Below, piece after piece: positions 11,314-20,056 of a stretch of DNA of 64,000 nt (position 1 is the first letter of the stretch; every line of letters starts with the position of its first letter). A program made the position numbers and the translations under genes. The DNA is from Aerococcus viridans. Lineage in GTDB: Bacteria; Bacillota; Bacilli; Lactobacillales; Aerococcaceae. The notes under the pieces were generated by a model. The model did no database searches and had not been told where the DNA came from. It saw nothing but the letters and a program-made list of their open reading frames with translations. Location: NCBI RefSeq assembly GCF_002083135.2, contig NZ_NBTM02000001.1, forward strand, positions 1,178,001 to 1,242,000, written 5' to 3'.

Positions 11314-11355
11314 AAAAAGATAGTGAATGTTAACTTAAACAGACACTATCTTTTT
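11314..11355. terminator. Bidirectional terminator
   Basis: Arms AAAAAGATAGTG and CACTATCTTTTT. It lies between rlmCD (plus) and the deacetylase gene (minus), so it can serve both. Its arms are identical to those of the hairpin at 12379-12419. Confidence 0.8.
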
Positions 11356-11392
11356 GCGTGTATAAATATTTTTTAAAAATCAAGTGGTTAGA

Positions 11393-12274
11393 TTATAAGT
11401 CAGCCATTTCGTCTCGTGTAGCGATGTCACGGGCGTCAACAAATTCATATCCTTTGGCTTGGATACCGTCTAGTATGGCCGGCATAGCTTCGTTAGTCCA
11501 AGTTAAGTCGTGCATTAATAAATTAGCGCCTGGGGATAAGAATTCAGTGTTCACCATGACATCTGCTAGTGTTGCTGGGTCTGAATAGTTTTCGTCCCAA
11601 TCAAAACCATACGACCAGTTCATCGACACCATATTTTCTTCTTCTAAAATCCCTTCTAATCCTGGGGCTTCAATACCGTGTGGTGGACGGAAGAATTGTG
11701 GGCGATAACCAATAACTTCTTCAATAATATCTTGGTTACCAATAATTTCGTGACGCAAGGTTTCTTCGTCAGGTACTTGGTCAAGACTATAATGAGTAAG
11801 CGTGTGGTTACCAATCACATGACCCATGTCGGCAATCTCTTTTAATGCTTGCCTGCCTTCTTCGCCATCTTCACCTTGTAAGTACATACCGTTGACGAAG
11901 AAAATCCCGTAAATACCGCGATCGGCCATAGCTTGTGCTTCCTCTACTGACGACGTTGGTGTTTCGGGTAACTTCCTTGGTACATCATCGACAGTGGCGA
12001 GCACAACATTAGGGTTCGCATCCTCATTAGCCGGCAATACACTTGAAATCTCAGGGTCGATATAGTAGTTAGCTACTTGATTATCTGTTTCTTCATTAGT
12101 ATCCTCATCGTGACCAATGCTTTCCGCATCTTCACCATCATTAGTATTGTTAGCCTCTAAAGATTCACTAGAAGTAGCTTGTTCTTGGGACCCATCGTCT
12201 TTCTCTTGTTCATTTCCAGCACAACCAGCTAAAAGCAAACCTGTTAATAATAGAATGGGTAATTTTTTCAACAT
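11393..12274 (-). CDS. Polysaccharide deacetylase lipoprotein
   Basis: A 293-residue exported lipoprotein. The signal peptide ends in a lipobox, LLAGC (Cys near residue 18). An acidic, Ser/Glu/Asn-rich linker runs to about residue 75, and a NodB-type CE4 domain follows. Motif 1 is TVDDVP rather than the usual TFDDGP. Motif 2 is GNHTLTHYSL, motif 3 FFRPPHG, and the late motif LLMHDLTW. It probably removes acetyl groups from cell-wall glycan. The metal-binding Asp and both His residues are kept. Identical terminators flank the gene. Confidence 0.85.
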   Translation of the reverse strand: MLKKLPILLLTGLLLAGCAGNEQEKDDGSQEQATSSESLEANNTNDGEDAESIGHDEDTNEETDNQVANYYIDPEISSVLPANEDANPNVVLATVDDVPRKLPETPTSSVEEAQAMADRGIYGIFFVNGMYLQGEDGEEGRQALKEIADMGHVIGNHTLTHYSLDQVPDEETLRHEIIGNQDIIEEVIGYRPQFFRPPHGIEAPGLEGILEEENMVSMNWSYGFDWDENYSDPATLADVMVNTEFLSPGANLLMHDLTWTNEAMPAILDGIQAKGYEFVDARDIATRDEMADL

Positions 12275-12378
12275 GTTCTATTCCTCCCTATAACATATAA
12301 TATATGTCCATTATACACTAATGGATAAAAAATACGGAAAAAACCCAATCAAATTCCAGGAAAACAATCACGCAAATG

Positions 12379-12419
12379 AAAAAGATAGTGACCGCTGACT
12401 TGGCAATCACTATCTTTTT
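12379..12419. terminator. Terminator hairpin, twin of 11314-11355
   Basis: Arms AAAAAGATAGTG (12379-12390) and CACTATCTTTTT (12408-12419). It lies upstream of the deacetylase gene and downstream of the rhodanese gene, both on the minus strand. Confidence 0.75.
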
Positions 12420-12488
12420 AGCAATATTAGTGGAAATTCTCCTCAGTAAAGCAACATAGCAAATTAAAATAAAATACAGCTAAAACAA

Positions 12489-13064
12489 TTATTCCCCTTG
12501 TGCTTGAATGACTGCTTTGATGCCGCCTTCGATGACATGCGTTTTGTTGTAGCCATGTGCTGTTAAGTAGGCGTCGCCTGCTGTGGCGCGGCCGCCTGAT
12601 CCACAGAGTAGGTAAATATCTTTGTCGCTATCAATTTTTTCTAAGTTATCCGCTAGCTTTTCTAGTGGGATATTGACCAAGTTTTTCTCTGGTGCTGGGC
12701 GGGTAATTTCATCTGGGTGACGTAAGTCTAATAATACATAATCCTGGTCATCAGGCAATTGTAAGAAATCTGCTGCAGTGATTTCTGCACTGGTAACCAA
12801 TACTTCTTGCGGGATATCTTCAAAAAGAAGATAAGCGTTTGGATCTAAGTCTTCAAAGTCAACAAGCGATTCTTCCTTATCTGTAAGGATGACGAGGTTT
12901 TCTTTGTTTTTGACCAAGCCATCCCAGTATTTGTCTTTTTGTTTGGCTGTGACGTTCAAGCTATTCGGCAAGTGACCTTGGCGGAAGGTTGTATTTTCAC
13001 GGATATCCACCACTACTTGGTCTTGTAAGTTTTCATATGCGATTTTATTTAATGTTGTTGTCAT
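12489..13064 (-). CDS. Tandem rhodanese-like domain protein
   Basis: A 191-residue cytoplasmic protein with two rhodanese modules. The first (residues about 1-90) has VVDIRENTTFRQGHLPNSLN but no clear active-site cysteine. The second (about 95-191) has YVLLDLRHPDEITRPAPEKN and the loop IYLLCGSGGRATAGDAY with the catalytic Cys. It probably handles persulfide sulfur, with the first domain structural. The ATG at 13064 has an AGAGGTGG site upstream. Confidence 0.82.
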   Translation of the reverse strand: MTTTLNKIAYENLQDQVVVDIRENTTFRQGHLPNSLNVTAKQKDKYWDGLVKNKENLVILTDKEESLVDFEDLDPNAYLLFEDIPQEVLVTSAEITAADFLQLPDDQDYVLLDLRHPDEITRPAPEKNLVNIPLEKLADNLEKIDSDKDIYLLCGSGGRATAGDAYLTAHGYNKTHVIEGGIKAVIQAQGE

Positions 13065-13226
13065 ATAACCACCTCTTCTACTTGTATTATGACAGGATAC
13101 GTGGGGTGGGTCAATGCGGATGCTTGATAAAGAATACCAGCAGGATGCGTTTCGCCATTTTCTAGGGAGGTACTTGTCAGATGCTGATGGTTTGCCTAAA
13201 ATATTGGGAAAGAAGGGGTGTTATGT

Positions 13227-13799
13227 ATGGAACTTAAAAGTGTTGCGGTATATTTGGGATCGGCTGTTGGGGATGATCCGATGTATGAAGAAACGGCGAC
13301 AAGGGTCGGCGAAGTGATTGCTAAATCAGGGCGGACTTTGGTTTATGGCGGGTCAAATGTGGGTTGTATGGCTGCTGTAGCGAACGGGGCTTTGGCATTT
13401 GGCGGCGATGTGATGGGGGTTGTGCCACAGAAGTTGGCGGACAATAATATTCAACATCCTGACCTGACTAAACTGTTTGTTGTCCAAGGGATGCACGAAC
13501 GAAAGGCGCAGATGATTGATTTGTCTGACGGGTTTATTGCCTTGCCGGGTGGTCCAGGGACCATGGAAGAGTTGTTTGAGGTGATTTCCTGGAAGCAAGT
13601 TGGTTACCACGATAAACCAATCGGGATTTTGAATGTGAATAACTACTATGATGGCTTGTTGGACTTTTTAGATTTCCAAGTCGATCATGGGTTTATGCAT
13701 CAACAATACCGGGATATGTTGTTGGTTGAAACTGATCCGGAAGTCTTGTTAGAGAAAATGGCTGCTTATGAACCAACAGCAGAAGCGAAGTGGAAATAA
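13227..13799 (+). CDS. LOG family protein (TIGR00730; YvdD-like)
   Basis: A 190-residue Rossmann-fold protein of the lysine-decarboxylase-like/LOG family. The phosphoribohydrolase motif PGGPGTMEEL lies near residue 105, with an earlier VYGGSNVGCM. Family members release free bases from cytokinin-type nucleotides or act on other nucleoside monophosphates. The in-frame GTG at 13218 was passed over for ATG 13227, which gives MELKSVAVYLGS and has AAGGGGTG upstream. Confidence 0.87.
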   Translation: MELKSVAVYLGSAVGDDPMYEETATRVGEVIAKSGRTLVYGGSNVGCMAAVANGALAFGGDVMGVVPQKLADNNIQHPDLTKLFVVQGMHERKAQMIDLSDGFIALPGGPGTMEELFEVISWKQVGYHDKPIGILNVNNYYDGLLDFLDFQVDHGFMHQQYRDMLLVETDPEVLLEKMAAYEPTAEAKWK

Positions 13800-13811
13800 A
13801 TATATATGGAA

Positions 13812-13846
13812 AAAGGCTGAGAATGGGATGTTCTCAGCCTTTGTTA
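13812..13846. terminator. Rho-independent terminator
   Basis: AAAGGCTGAGAA and TTCTCAGCCTTT around a short loop. It is palindromic enough to serve both the LOG gene and the facing minus-strand gene. Confidence 0.85.
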
Positions 13847-13859
13847 TTGAAGAAACTTT

Positions 13860-14375
13860 TTACCACAAGTCTTCTGCTTGGTCGTAATATGTCTGGTATT
13901 TTTTGATGATGTCGTCTTTTTGTTTCAAGATGTTGGCTAGTCCTTTGACCAATTCGCTAGACGTTTCTACCATCGACATGTCCTCTTTTTGGCTTAGAAT
14001 TGCGTCTGAAACTCCGTCGTAGGGTACTGCTTCGTAGATTTCATCTAGGACTTTAGTGATTTGGTATGCTAACCGTTCTTTTCGCTGGTCTTCGTAGGCC
14101 TTAATTTGCGGTAGAGCACTGATCATATAGCGAAAATCAAGGTGGCGGGTCATTTGCCCATTTTGCACAAGGACATATTCCTTCTCAAAGGGTGAAATGC
14201 CAGGAAATTGGCCGTGAATTTGGTACCAACCATCATAAATTTCCCAAACGCCGGGCCGAATCTCAGGTTGAAAATCCCGCTTCAAGACGAAAGTCTCATC
14301 ATCACCAGTAATTTCCGCCATCCACCGCTTCTCATCCTCGCCAATCGGCATCAAAGGTAACTCGTGCGAAATCAT
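13860..14375 (-). CDS. Hypothetical protein, 171 residues
   Basis: I do not recognise a family. The protein is acidic and soluble, with no signal or membrane segment. The N-terminal half is aromatic-rich (EIYDGWYQIHGQFPGISPFE), and the C-terminal half is predicted helical (KGLANILKQKDDIIKKYQTY). An ATG at 14375 with GAGAGGAGTGG just upstream makes it a likely real gene. It converges with the LOG gene on a shared terminator. Confidence 0.65.
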   Translation of the reverse strand: MISHELPLMPIGEDEKRWMAEITGDDETFVLKRDFQPEIRPGVWEIYDGWYQIHGQFPGISPFEKEYVLVQNGQMTRHLDFRYMISALPQIKAYEDQRKERLAYQITKVLDEIYEAVPYDGVSDAILSQKEDMSMVETSSELVKGLANILKQKDDIIKKYQTYYDQAEDLW

Positions 14376-14565
14376 CCAACCACTCCTCTCAAATTTTTTG
14401 TCTCGTAAGTACTAGTAAGTATAGGAAAAAGGGTCAACAATTTCAAGCTAGCACCCCCGCAGCAACTTGCGAGACGAGGGTAAAAAAGGTAGTATGGACA
14501 TGACAAGAAGTACCATCATTTAAATAAAATGAACTGTGCACAGAAAGCGATACGGGGAGACAGAT

Positions 14566-15270
14566 ATGACGAAACTATTTCAACATCAAACATTGGGCGA
14601 CTTGATGGCGGGCTTTTTCGATGGGTCGATGACTATAGAAGCCTTATTAAAAGAGGGCAACTATGGGATTGGCACCATGGACCATTTAGATGGGGAATTG
14701 ATCGTGATTGACGGTAAGGCATACCAAGCCAAGGAAAACGGCGAATTAGTTGTTTTAAAAGGGGACGAAACCGTGCCGTATGCCGCCGTGACTGACTTTA
14801 TGCCTGACCAAACCTTCACCATAAACGAATTATTTACCCTAGACGAATGGCATCAGTTCTTAAAAGGGAAATTGAAATCCTTATCGACATTTTCAGTCAT
14901 CCGCATCGAAGGGTCTTTTGATTTCATGCATACCCGGGTTATCCCGCGCGTTGAAGAACCTTTCCCGCGCTTTATCGAAGCCAGTCGTAAGCAACCCGAA
15001 TTCAAGCAAGAAAACGTCAAGGGCACTTGCATCGGGATTTACGGTCCTTACCTATTTGAAGGTGTAGTTAAACAAGGTTTTCATTGCCATTTTATCAGCG
15101 AAGACAAGAACTTTGGTGGCCACATCATTGATTATAGGATTAATCATGCAGATGTATCCGTCCAAACCGTCACCGACTTCCACCAGCATTTCGCAACTGA
15201 TAATACAGCTTTCATGAATGCTACAGTCAATTACGATAACCTCATTACAGAAATTAACGAGAGTGAATAA
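14566..15270 (+). CDS. budA: Alpha-acetolactate decarboxylase
   Basis: A 234-residue zinc enzyme converting acetolactate to acetoin. It shows LGDLMAGFFDGSM at the N-terminus, NYGIGTMDHLDGELIVIDG, and the metal-binding GFHCHFIS...GGHIIDY region near residues 175-195. An in-frame ATG at 14536 precedes it, but 14566 fits family starts and has GGGGAGA 6 bases upstream. Acetoin formation disposes of pyruvate and limits acid, matching a homolactic organism. No acetolactate synthase gene is next to it. Confidence 0.92.
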   Translation: MTKLFQHQTLGDLMAGFFDGSMTIEALLKEGNYGIGTMDHLDGELIVIDGKAYQAKENGELVVLKGDETVPYAAVTDFMPDQTFTINELFTLDEWHQFLKGKLKSLSTFSVIRIEGSFDFMHTRVIPRVEEPFPRFIEASRKQPEFKQENVKGTCIGIYGPYLFEGVVKQGFHCHFISEDKNFGGHIIDYRINHADVSVQTVTDFHQHFATDNTAFMNATVNYDNLITEINESE

Positions 15271-15281
15271 GGGCAGTCAGT

Positions 15282-16022
15282 TTGCCAAAACAATCACGCA
15301 AGGAGGTGCCAGTTATTAAACTTGATATGACCATTGCGGGCTATCCCATTCAGGTAACCAAGCAGGCCAACTATAAAAACTTGACCTTAAAAGCCGTCCC
15401 GCCTCATGGAGACCTGCGCATTTCAGCACCCAAATACGAAAGTAAAGCCGCTATTGTCGCTTTTGTGGAAAACAACGTAGCCCAAATTGAGCGGATGCAA
15501 GCAGATATCAAAAACCGTTACCAAGACCAAGTCAAACGCTATGAAACCGGCGAAAGCCATTATTTATGGGGCCAAGCCTATCCTTTACTAGTCATTGAAC
15601 AAGTGGGGCCGACGTCTTGCCGATTAATGGATAACCAGCTAGTTTTAACTGTCAAACCAGGTATGGACCAGGCTGAGCGGGCACAAGTCATGACGACCTA
15701 TTACAGACAAGCGTTGAAAGACCAATTGGCCATTACCGGCCCTAAAATGATGACGCATATGGACGTATGGGCCAATGAATTTCGGATCAAGCAAATGAAA
15801 ACCAGGTGGGGCACCTGTAATATCCAGAAAAAACGCATCTGGATTAATCTGAACTTGGTCACTGCACCATTAATTTGCCTGGAATCAGTCGTCGTTCATG
15901 AATTGGTACATTTACTAGAAACCAACCATACCAAGCGTTTCTACCAGCTAATGGACCAATATTTTCCGAAATGGCAAGAAGCGAATGCAATTTTGTCGAA
16001 ATTACCTAGTTTATTTCATTAA
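15282..16022 (+). CDS. YgjP-like M48-type metallopeptidase (DUF45)
   Basis: The protein has the signature KTRWGTCNIQKKRIWINLNL followed by VVVHELVHLLETNHTKRFY, in which HELVH binds zinc. This is the YgjP/SprT-like gluzincin fold, whose substrates are not known. The start is uncertain. TTG 15282 has AAGGG 8 bases upstream. An ideal AGGAGG at 15301-15306 sits inside that reading frame, 8 bases before an in-frame ATT (15315) and 20 bases before the first ATG (15327). It starts 11 bases after budA, so the two are probably one operon. Confidence 0.8.
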   Translation: MPKQSRKEVPVIKLDMTIAGYPIQVTKQANYKNLTLKAVPPHGDLRISAPKYESKAAIVAFVENNVAQIERMQADIKNRYQDQVKRYETGESHYLWGQAYPLLVIEQVGPTSCRLMDNQLVLTVKPGMDQAERAQVMTTYYRQALKDQLAITGPKMMTHMDVWANEFRIKQMKTRWGTCNIQKKRIWINLNLVTAPLICLESVVVHELVHLLETNHTKRFYQLMDQYFPKWQEANAILSKLPSLFH

Positions 16023-16064
16023 AAATCTGTTAAAATAGAAGCAGTAAACGCATAAAAATAAGTT

Positions 16065-16095
16065 AAGCCCCAAGTTGATTTGGGACTTTTTTCTT
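16065..16095 (+). terminator. Rho-independent terminator
   Basis: AAGcCCCAA and TTGGGaCTT followed by T6, after the YgjP gene. Confidence 0.75.
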
Positions 16096-16129
16096 TTTGA
16101 GAAAGAAATGATTTAGAGGAGTTGTTCAT

Positions 16130-17332
16130 ATGGTAAAGAAGGGGTTTAAAATACCGCTAGCCTTGAAATTAGTAATTGCAATTATATTAGGGATTATTGT
16201 CGGCCAATTTGGTTTTCTACCAGAAATTTTCTTTCAAGTATTAAAAACATTATCCGGATTATTCTCCGAGTTCCTGGCCTTCATCATTCCATTGATGATT
16301 GTCGGCCTGATTATTCCAGGTATCGCTGAACTAGCAGAAGGTGCGGGTAAACTTTTAGGAATTACCGTAGCCATTTCCTACGGGTCAACAATCGTTGCCG
16401 GTATCCTTGCCTATACTGTAGCCAGCAATTTATTCCCAATGTTTATCACCTCTGACTTGGCAAATACCATCCAAGAATCAGGTGAAGGGGCAACCGCCTT
16501 ATTCTCAATTGGTCTAGAACCCATGTTTTCAGTTACCACAGCCATTATCTTCGCCTTTATGTTAGGCTTAGGGATTTCTTGGCTACGAGCAAGAGGACGC
16601 GGAGAATCTTTAATGACAGTATTTACCGACTTTGGTAAGGTTATCGATTTAACCTTACAAACAGTCGTGATTCCATTCCTGCCATTCTATATCTTCTTCA
16701 ACTTTGCAGATATGTCATATTCAGGTTCAGTATTTGCCGTTATGTCAGTCTTTTGGCGGGTATTAGTCACTGCCATCTTCTTACATTTACTATACCTAAC
16801 CTTCATGTTTGCCGTGGTTGGTGCTTACGCCGGTAAGAACCCAATTCAAATGATGAAGAATCAAATTCCAGGTTGGTTAACAGCCGCAGGTACCCAATCA
16901 TCTGCCGCAACCATTCCAACAAACGTTGAAATTGCCCGGAAAAATGGCGTTTCTGAGCAAATCGCTAACTTCGTTGTGCCACTATGCGCCACTATCCATC
17001 TAGCTGGTTCAATGATTACCATCATATCTTGTGTGACAGCCATCTTAATGATGTACTCAATGCCAATCTCAATTGGTACAATGGCTGGCTTCATCATGGT
17101 ATTAGGAATCGCTATGGTCGCTGCACCAGGTGCACCAGGCGGGGCCATCATGTCAGCTTTACCTTTCTTACCAATGGTTGGTCTAACAGAAGCCTTCAAC
17201 CAATTAGCCATTTCTTTATACATCACCCAAGACTCATTTGGTACCGCAACAAATGTATCAGGTGACAACGCCATCGCCGTCATCGTCGATGCTGTCTACA
17301 AAAAAGATAAAAAAGCAGAACAAGCTAAGTAG
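16130..17332 (+). CDS. Dicarboxylate/amino acid:cation symporter (DAACS/SDF family)
   Basis: A 400-residue membrane transporter with the GltP/SstT fold. Visible signatures are GTQSSAATIPTNVEIARKNG (hairpin HP1 serine-rich region), PLCATIHLAGSM, and the late DSFGTATNVSGDNAIAVIVD with the substrate-binding Asp and Asn. It takes up an acidic or small amino acid or a dicarboxylate with Na+ or H+. The substrate cannot be decided from sequence. The start has GAGGAGTTG upstream, and a weak terminator follows at 17346-17374. Confidence 0.88.
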   Translation: MVKKGFKIPLALKLVIAIILGIIVGQFGFLPEIFFQVLKTLSGLFSEFLAFIIPLMIVGLIIPGIAELAEGAGKLLGITVAISYGSTIVAGILAYTVASNLFPMFITSDLANTIQESGEGATALFSIGLEPMFSVTTAIIFAFMLGLGISWLRARGRGESLMTVFTDFGKVIDLTLQTVVIPFLPFYIFFNFADMSYSGSVFAVMSVFWRVLVTAIFLHLLYLTFMFAVVGAYAGKNPIQMMKNQIPGWLTAAGTQSSAATIPTNVEIARKNGVSEQIANFVVPLCATIHLAGSMITIISCVTAILMMYSMPISIGTMAGFIMVLGIAMVAAPGAPGGAIMSALPFLPMVGLTEAFNQLAISLYITQDSFGTATNVSGDNAIAVIVDAVYKKDKKAEQAK

Positions 17333-17345
17333 ATTTACTCTAAAG

Positions 17346-17374
17346 GATTCAGTGTAAAGGCTGTATCTTTTTTT
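17346..17374 (+). terminator. Weak rho-independent terminator
   Basis: GATTCAG and CTGTATC arms with one mismatch, then T7. Confidence 0.5.
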
Positions 17375-17390
17375 ATCTAGTGATTAAAAT

Positions 17391-17565
17391 CCTTCGGCTT
17401 TCACTATACCTATCATTACCTTAGATTCGGTGGGGCCTCCAACTGCCAAGGTCTAATGGTTTGGCTGACTATACATTCTGTAAGGGATAAACGCCTAACA
17501 AACTGACATGCGCCAGGCCACCCTGAGTTCACCGCGAAGGCATGCTAGGTATGTTCCAGCCTTTG
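17391..17565 (+). repeat. Dispersed intergenic repeat, copy A
   Basis: It begins with CCTTCGGCTTTCA and ends with TTCACCGCGAAGGCATGCTAGG. The ends pair (CCTTCG with CGAAGG). Blocks shared with copy B (opposite strand, 19890-20056) include GCCAAGGTCTAAT, CATTCTGTAAGGG and AAGGCATGCTAGG. Copy C (32771-33000) shares both ends. No coding potential is seen. Confidence 0.75.
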
Positions 17566-17947
17566 CTTAGTAAGTCCACAACCGAGTAATAACTTCAATG
17601 AAAAGTAAAATGTGGATTAAGTAAAGTATTTTTGGATAAATGGTATACTACTTTTTTAATCGAGGAAAGAAAGGCATAAGGCTGACGGCAACATTATTTG
17701 TTCTATTGATGATACGGTTGCTGTTGAAGCTAATGTGAATGATCATGGTGGAATCATCGATGTAGTTAAAGCGTACCTGTAGTCATCGACAAGGGTTATT
17801 GGTGGTAGGTCGATGATGGTGTAGGTCGTTTTTCAGTGGGGGATAGGCCTAATTGGGATAGACCGTTCGAATTTTCAATTTCTTGTGGTAAACTATATAG
17901 GTATTAGTGACGTATGACTAACCAGCACCCAATGAGGAGGAGCTATC
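17566..17947 (+). other. Decayed non-genic DNA
   Basis: No intact gene. A short open stretch at about 17685-17782 reads ADGNIICSIDDTVAVEANVN and onward to a stop after VVKAYL. It looks like the tail of a lost protein I cannot name. A GAGGAAAG-like site lies near 17662. Confidence 0.4.
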
Positions 17948-18049
17948 GTGAAGTGGATTGCCCCTGTTTATGGTTTAGTGACGGCGATTGTGATAGGCGG
18001 TTCGCTTCTATGTAGATTTGATTCCGAATTCAGAAATTCAGCACATTGA
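17948..18049 (+). pseudogene. Truncated gene start (33-residue membrane fragment)
   Basis: A GTG start with a good GAGGAGGAG site encodes VKWIAPVYGLVTAIVIGGSL, a single hydrophobic segment. The frame then runs into unrelated sequence and stops at 18047-18049. It looks like the N-terminus of a deleted membrane protein joined to the VOC pseudogene. Confidence 0.5.
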
Positions 18050-18356
18050 ATACTATCCAGATGCCAGTTTACAGGAACACTTTGAGGGTATGTCAGGTTA
18101 AGTTATTACGGCAGAGTTCACTTTAAATAATCAACCTTAAATTGTTTTGGATGGCGGGCCATATTTCCATTTTAATGAGGTGATATCTTTGAGCCTTAAT
18201 TGCGAGAGTCAGATGAAATAGATTATTACTGGGAAAAATTATGCCGCTGGTCCTAAAGCTGAGCAGTGTGGTTGTGTAAAAGATAGATATGGTTTATCGT
18301 GGCAAATTGTACCGGCAAGTATTGGAGCGTGGCAACAAAATCTGGCACAATTGTAA
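18021..18356 (+). pseudogene. Decayed VOC-family protein (3-dmu-9_3-mt / PhnB-like)
   Basis: Across three frames one can read [58 protein letters not shown] and [16 protein letters not shown]. That is the order of motifs in PhnB-like glyoxalase-fold proteins (typically [34 protein letters not shown]). In-frame TAA and TAG codons and at least one frameshift near 18220 break it. It is not functional as read. Confidence 0.8.
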
Positions 18357-18425
18357 GCCATGATCTAGATGAAGAAGATTGATATCCAAAGGCTATTAGA
18401 TTTAGCCTAAGAGAAAGGAAACACA

Positions 18426-18926
18426 ATGTTATTTGGGCAATTAATTGAAAACGAAAGTTCGTATACACTATACTTTGAAAGGGACTTTTACCAGTCAAAA
18501 GAGGCGGTATTCAACGCATTGACAGATCCGATCATTTTTTCAAAATGGTATCCATTCGCAACAGGGGAAATGGATGGCCAAGTTGGCGGATTGATCAAAT
18601 TTGACGATGGCGAAGGGAATCTTTACCAAGGTGTGATTACTAAGTTTTCACTTGAAGATGGTTTTGAGTTTATCGAAGATGGTCGCGATGTGATGCGCAT
18701 GGAAATTTCTGAAACGGAATCTGGTGCTAAATTACATTTTAACCATACATTTTCAGACCTTGCCTGGGTAGTGCAAACAGCTACCGGTTGGCATAATTGC
18801 TTAAATGTATTCGTGCAAATCATGAACGGTCAACCACCACAATGGCCATTGCCAGATGAATTGGTTGAGTTAACGCAAGCTTATGAAACACAATTTAAAG
18901 AAGAAAAACTTAAAGAAGAAAAATAG
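18426..18926 (+). CDS. SRPBCC/AHSA1-like domain protein
   Basis: A 166-residue protein with the START-like fold of the activator-of-Hsp90 homologue family. YTLYFERDFYQSKEAVFNAL and DPIIFSKWYPFATGEMDG form the typical first strand, helix and W-Y region, and TATGWHNCLNVFVQIM the long C-terminal helix. Members bind small hydrophobic ligands, but the ligand here is unknown. GAGAAAGGAAAC precedes the ATG. The C-terminus has a short duplicated EEKLKEEK. Confidence 0.82.
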   Translation: MLFGQLIENESSYTLYFERDFYQSKEAVFNALTDPIIFSKWYPFATGEMDGQVGGLIKFDDGEGNLYQGVITKFSLEDGFEFIEDGRDVMRMEISETESGAKLHFNHTFSDLAWVVQTATGWHNCLNVFVQIMNGQPPQWPLPDELVELTQAYETQFKEEKLKEEK

Positions 18927-18970
18927 CTTAGAAGTCGAGGAATACATTGTTCCCGACATCTAAGCTATTT
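18924..18970. terminator. Bidirectional terminator
   Basis: TAGCTTAGA and TCTAAGCTA with inner TCG/CGA pairing. It lies between the convergent SRPBCC and gpmA genes. Confidence 0.75.
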
Positions 18971-18989
18971 ATTTGCATATGATTACATG

Positions 18990-19679
18990 TTATTTGGCGA
19001 TGTGTTTCGTTAAAACTTTTTTGTTTGAGATATGAAGGGTTTCGTCAACGTCATAAATAATGGGTTCACCGGTTGCAATTTCTAAGTCAGGAATATCTTC
19101 ATCAGAAATACCCTCCAAGTATTTGGTTAATGACCGCAAACTGTTACCATGAGCGACAACAAGGACATTTTTGCCTTCTTTTAAATCAGCTGCAATATGG
19201 TCTTCCCAATAAGGCATGGTCCGGTTTAAAGTGTCTTTTAAACTTTCGCCTGCTAATAAATGGTCGATATCAAGGTCTTGGTAGCGGCGGTCAAAAGTAT
19301 TGGCAGTCGCTTGTGGAGGGCGGACATCATAAGAACGGCGCCAGATATGCACTTGGTCTTCACCGTGAATAGCGGCCGTTTCTGCCTTATTTAATCCTTG
19401 AAGCGCACCGTAATGACGTTCGTTTAACCGCCAATGTTTGTAGACTGGTAAGTAAAGTTGGTCTAAATTATCTAGCGTATAAAAAGTTGTTTGAATCGCG
19501 CGTGATAGTAGGGAAGTGTGTACAACATCAAAAATTAAACCTTCTTCTTTAAGCGCTAGACCGGCGGCCTTAGCCTCCTCCACCCCCAGAGGACTTAAAG
19601 CCGGATCTAACCATCCAGTAAACACATTTTGTAAATTTAATTCACTTTGTCCGTGGCGGATAAATACTAATTTAGTCAT
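18990..19679 (-). CDS. gpmA: 2,3-bisphosphoglycerate-dependent phosphoglycerate mutase
   Basis: A 229-residue glycolytic enzyme that interconverts 3- and 2-phosphoglycerate. The phospho-acceptor His is in MTKLVFIRHGQSELN (His9), with NVFTGWLDPALSPLG, RLNERHYGALQGLNKAE and VVAHGNSLRSL. A longer open frame reaches 19769, but the start at 19679 gives the standard N-terminus and has GGATGGAGAAAG upstream. The length matches the family. Confidence 0.95.
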   Translation of the reverse strand: MTKLVFIRHGQSELNLQNVFTGWLDPALSPLGVEEAKAAGLALKEEGLIFDVVHTSLLSRAIQTTFYTLDNLDQLYLPVYKHWRLNERHYGALQGLNKAETAAIHGEDQVHIWRRSYDVRPPQATANTFDRRYQDLDIDHLLAGESLKDTLNRTMPYWEDHIAADLKEGKNVLVVAHGNSLRSLTKYLEGISDEDIPDLEIATGEPIIYDVDETLHISNKKVLTKHIAK

Positions 19680-19889
19680 CTTTCTCCATCCTTTCAAGGA
19701 TACTGCCGTTTTGTTTTTAGGATTACCTACACTATACACCCAGGTAAAAACGATAGCAAGAAAAGACACCTCAACTTCTTTAATAACAAGCGAAAATGTC
19801 TGGTTGATAAAGTTTTGTATATATTATGATCTCACTGTTTTTGTAATTGTTATTATGGAGAGTAGTCGTTTATATATGAGTAAGAGACT

Positions 19890-20056
19890 GAAACGTCCTA
19901 GCATGCCTTAGCAGGGAAGAGAGGCTGACTACTGACCCATATCATTCTATTAGGCGCATTAGCCCTTACAGAATGAATTGCCAGACAAAGAATTAGACCT
20001 TGGCTAATTCTGGGCCCACTGCTTTTAAAACTATGATAGGTATGTGAAGGCCGATG
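19890..20056 (-). repeat. Dispersed intergenic repeat, copy B
   Basis: Read on the minus strand it shares TACCTATCAT, GCCAAGGTCTAAT, CATTCTGTAAGGG and AAGGCATGCTAGG with copy A. TAAAAGCAGTGGG is shared with copy D. It lies immediately upstream of the -10 (TATAAT 20063-20068) that would serve the fluoride riboswitch. The element may have displaced or supplied the -35 region. Confidence 0.75.

Noticed and set aside
13114-13317. 67-codon plus-strand frame before the LOG gene
   Set aside because: It overlaps the LOG gene in another frame, has no convincing RBS and no recognisable motif.
16861-17283. 140-codon minus-strand frame
   Set aside because: Shadow of the symporter gene, with no RBS and no family resemblance.
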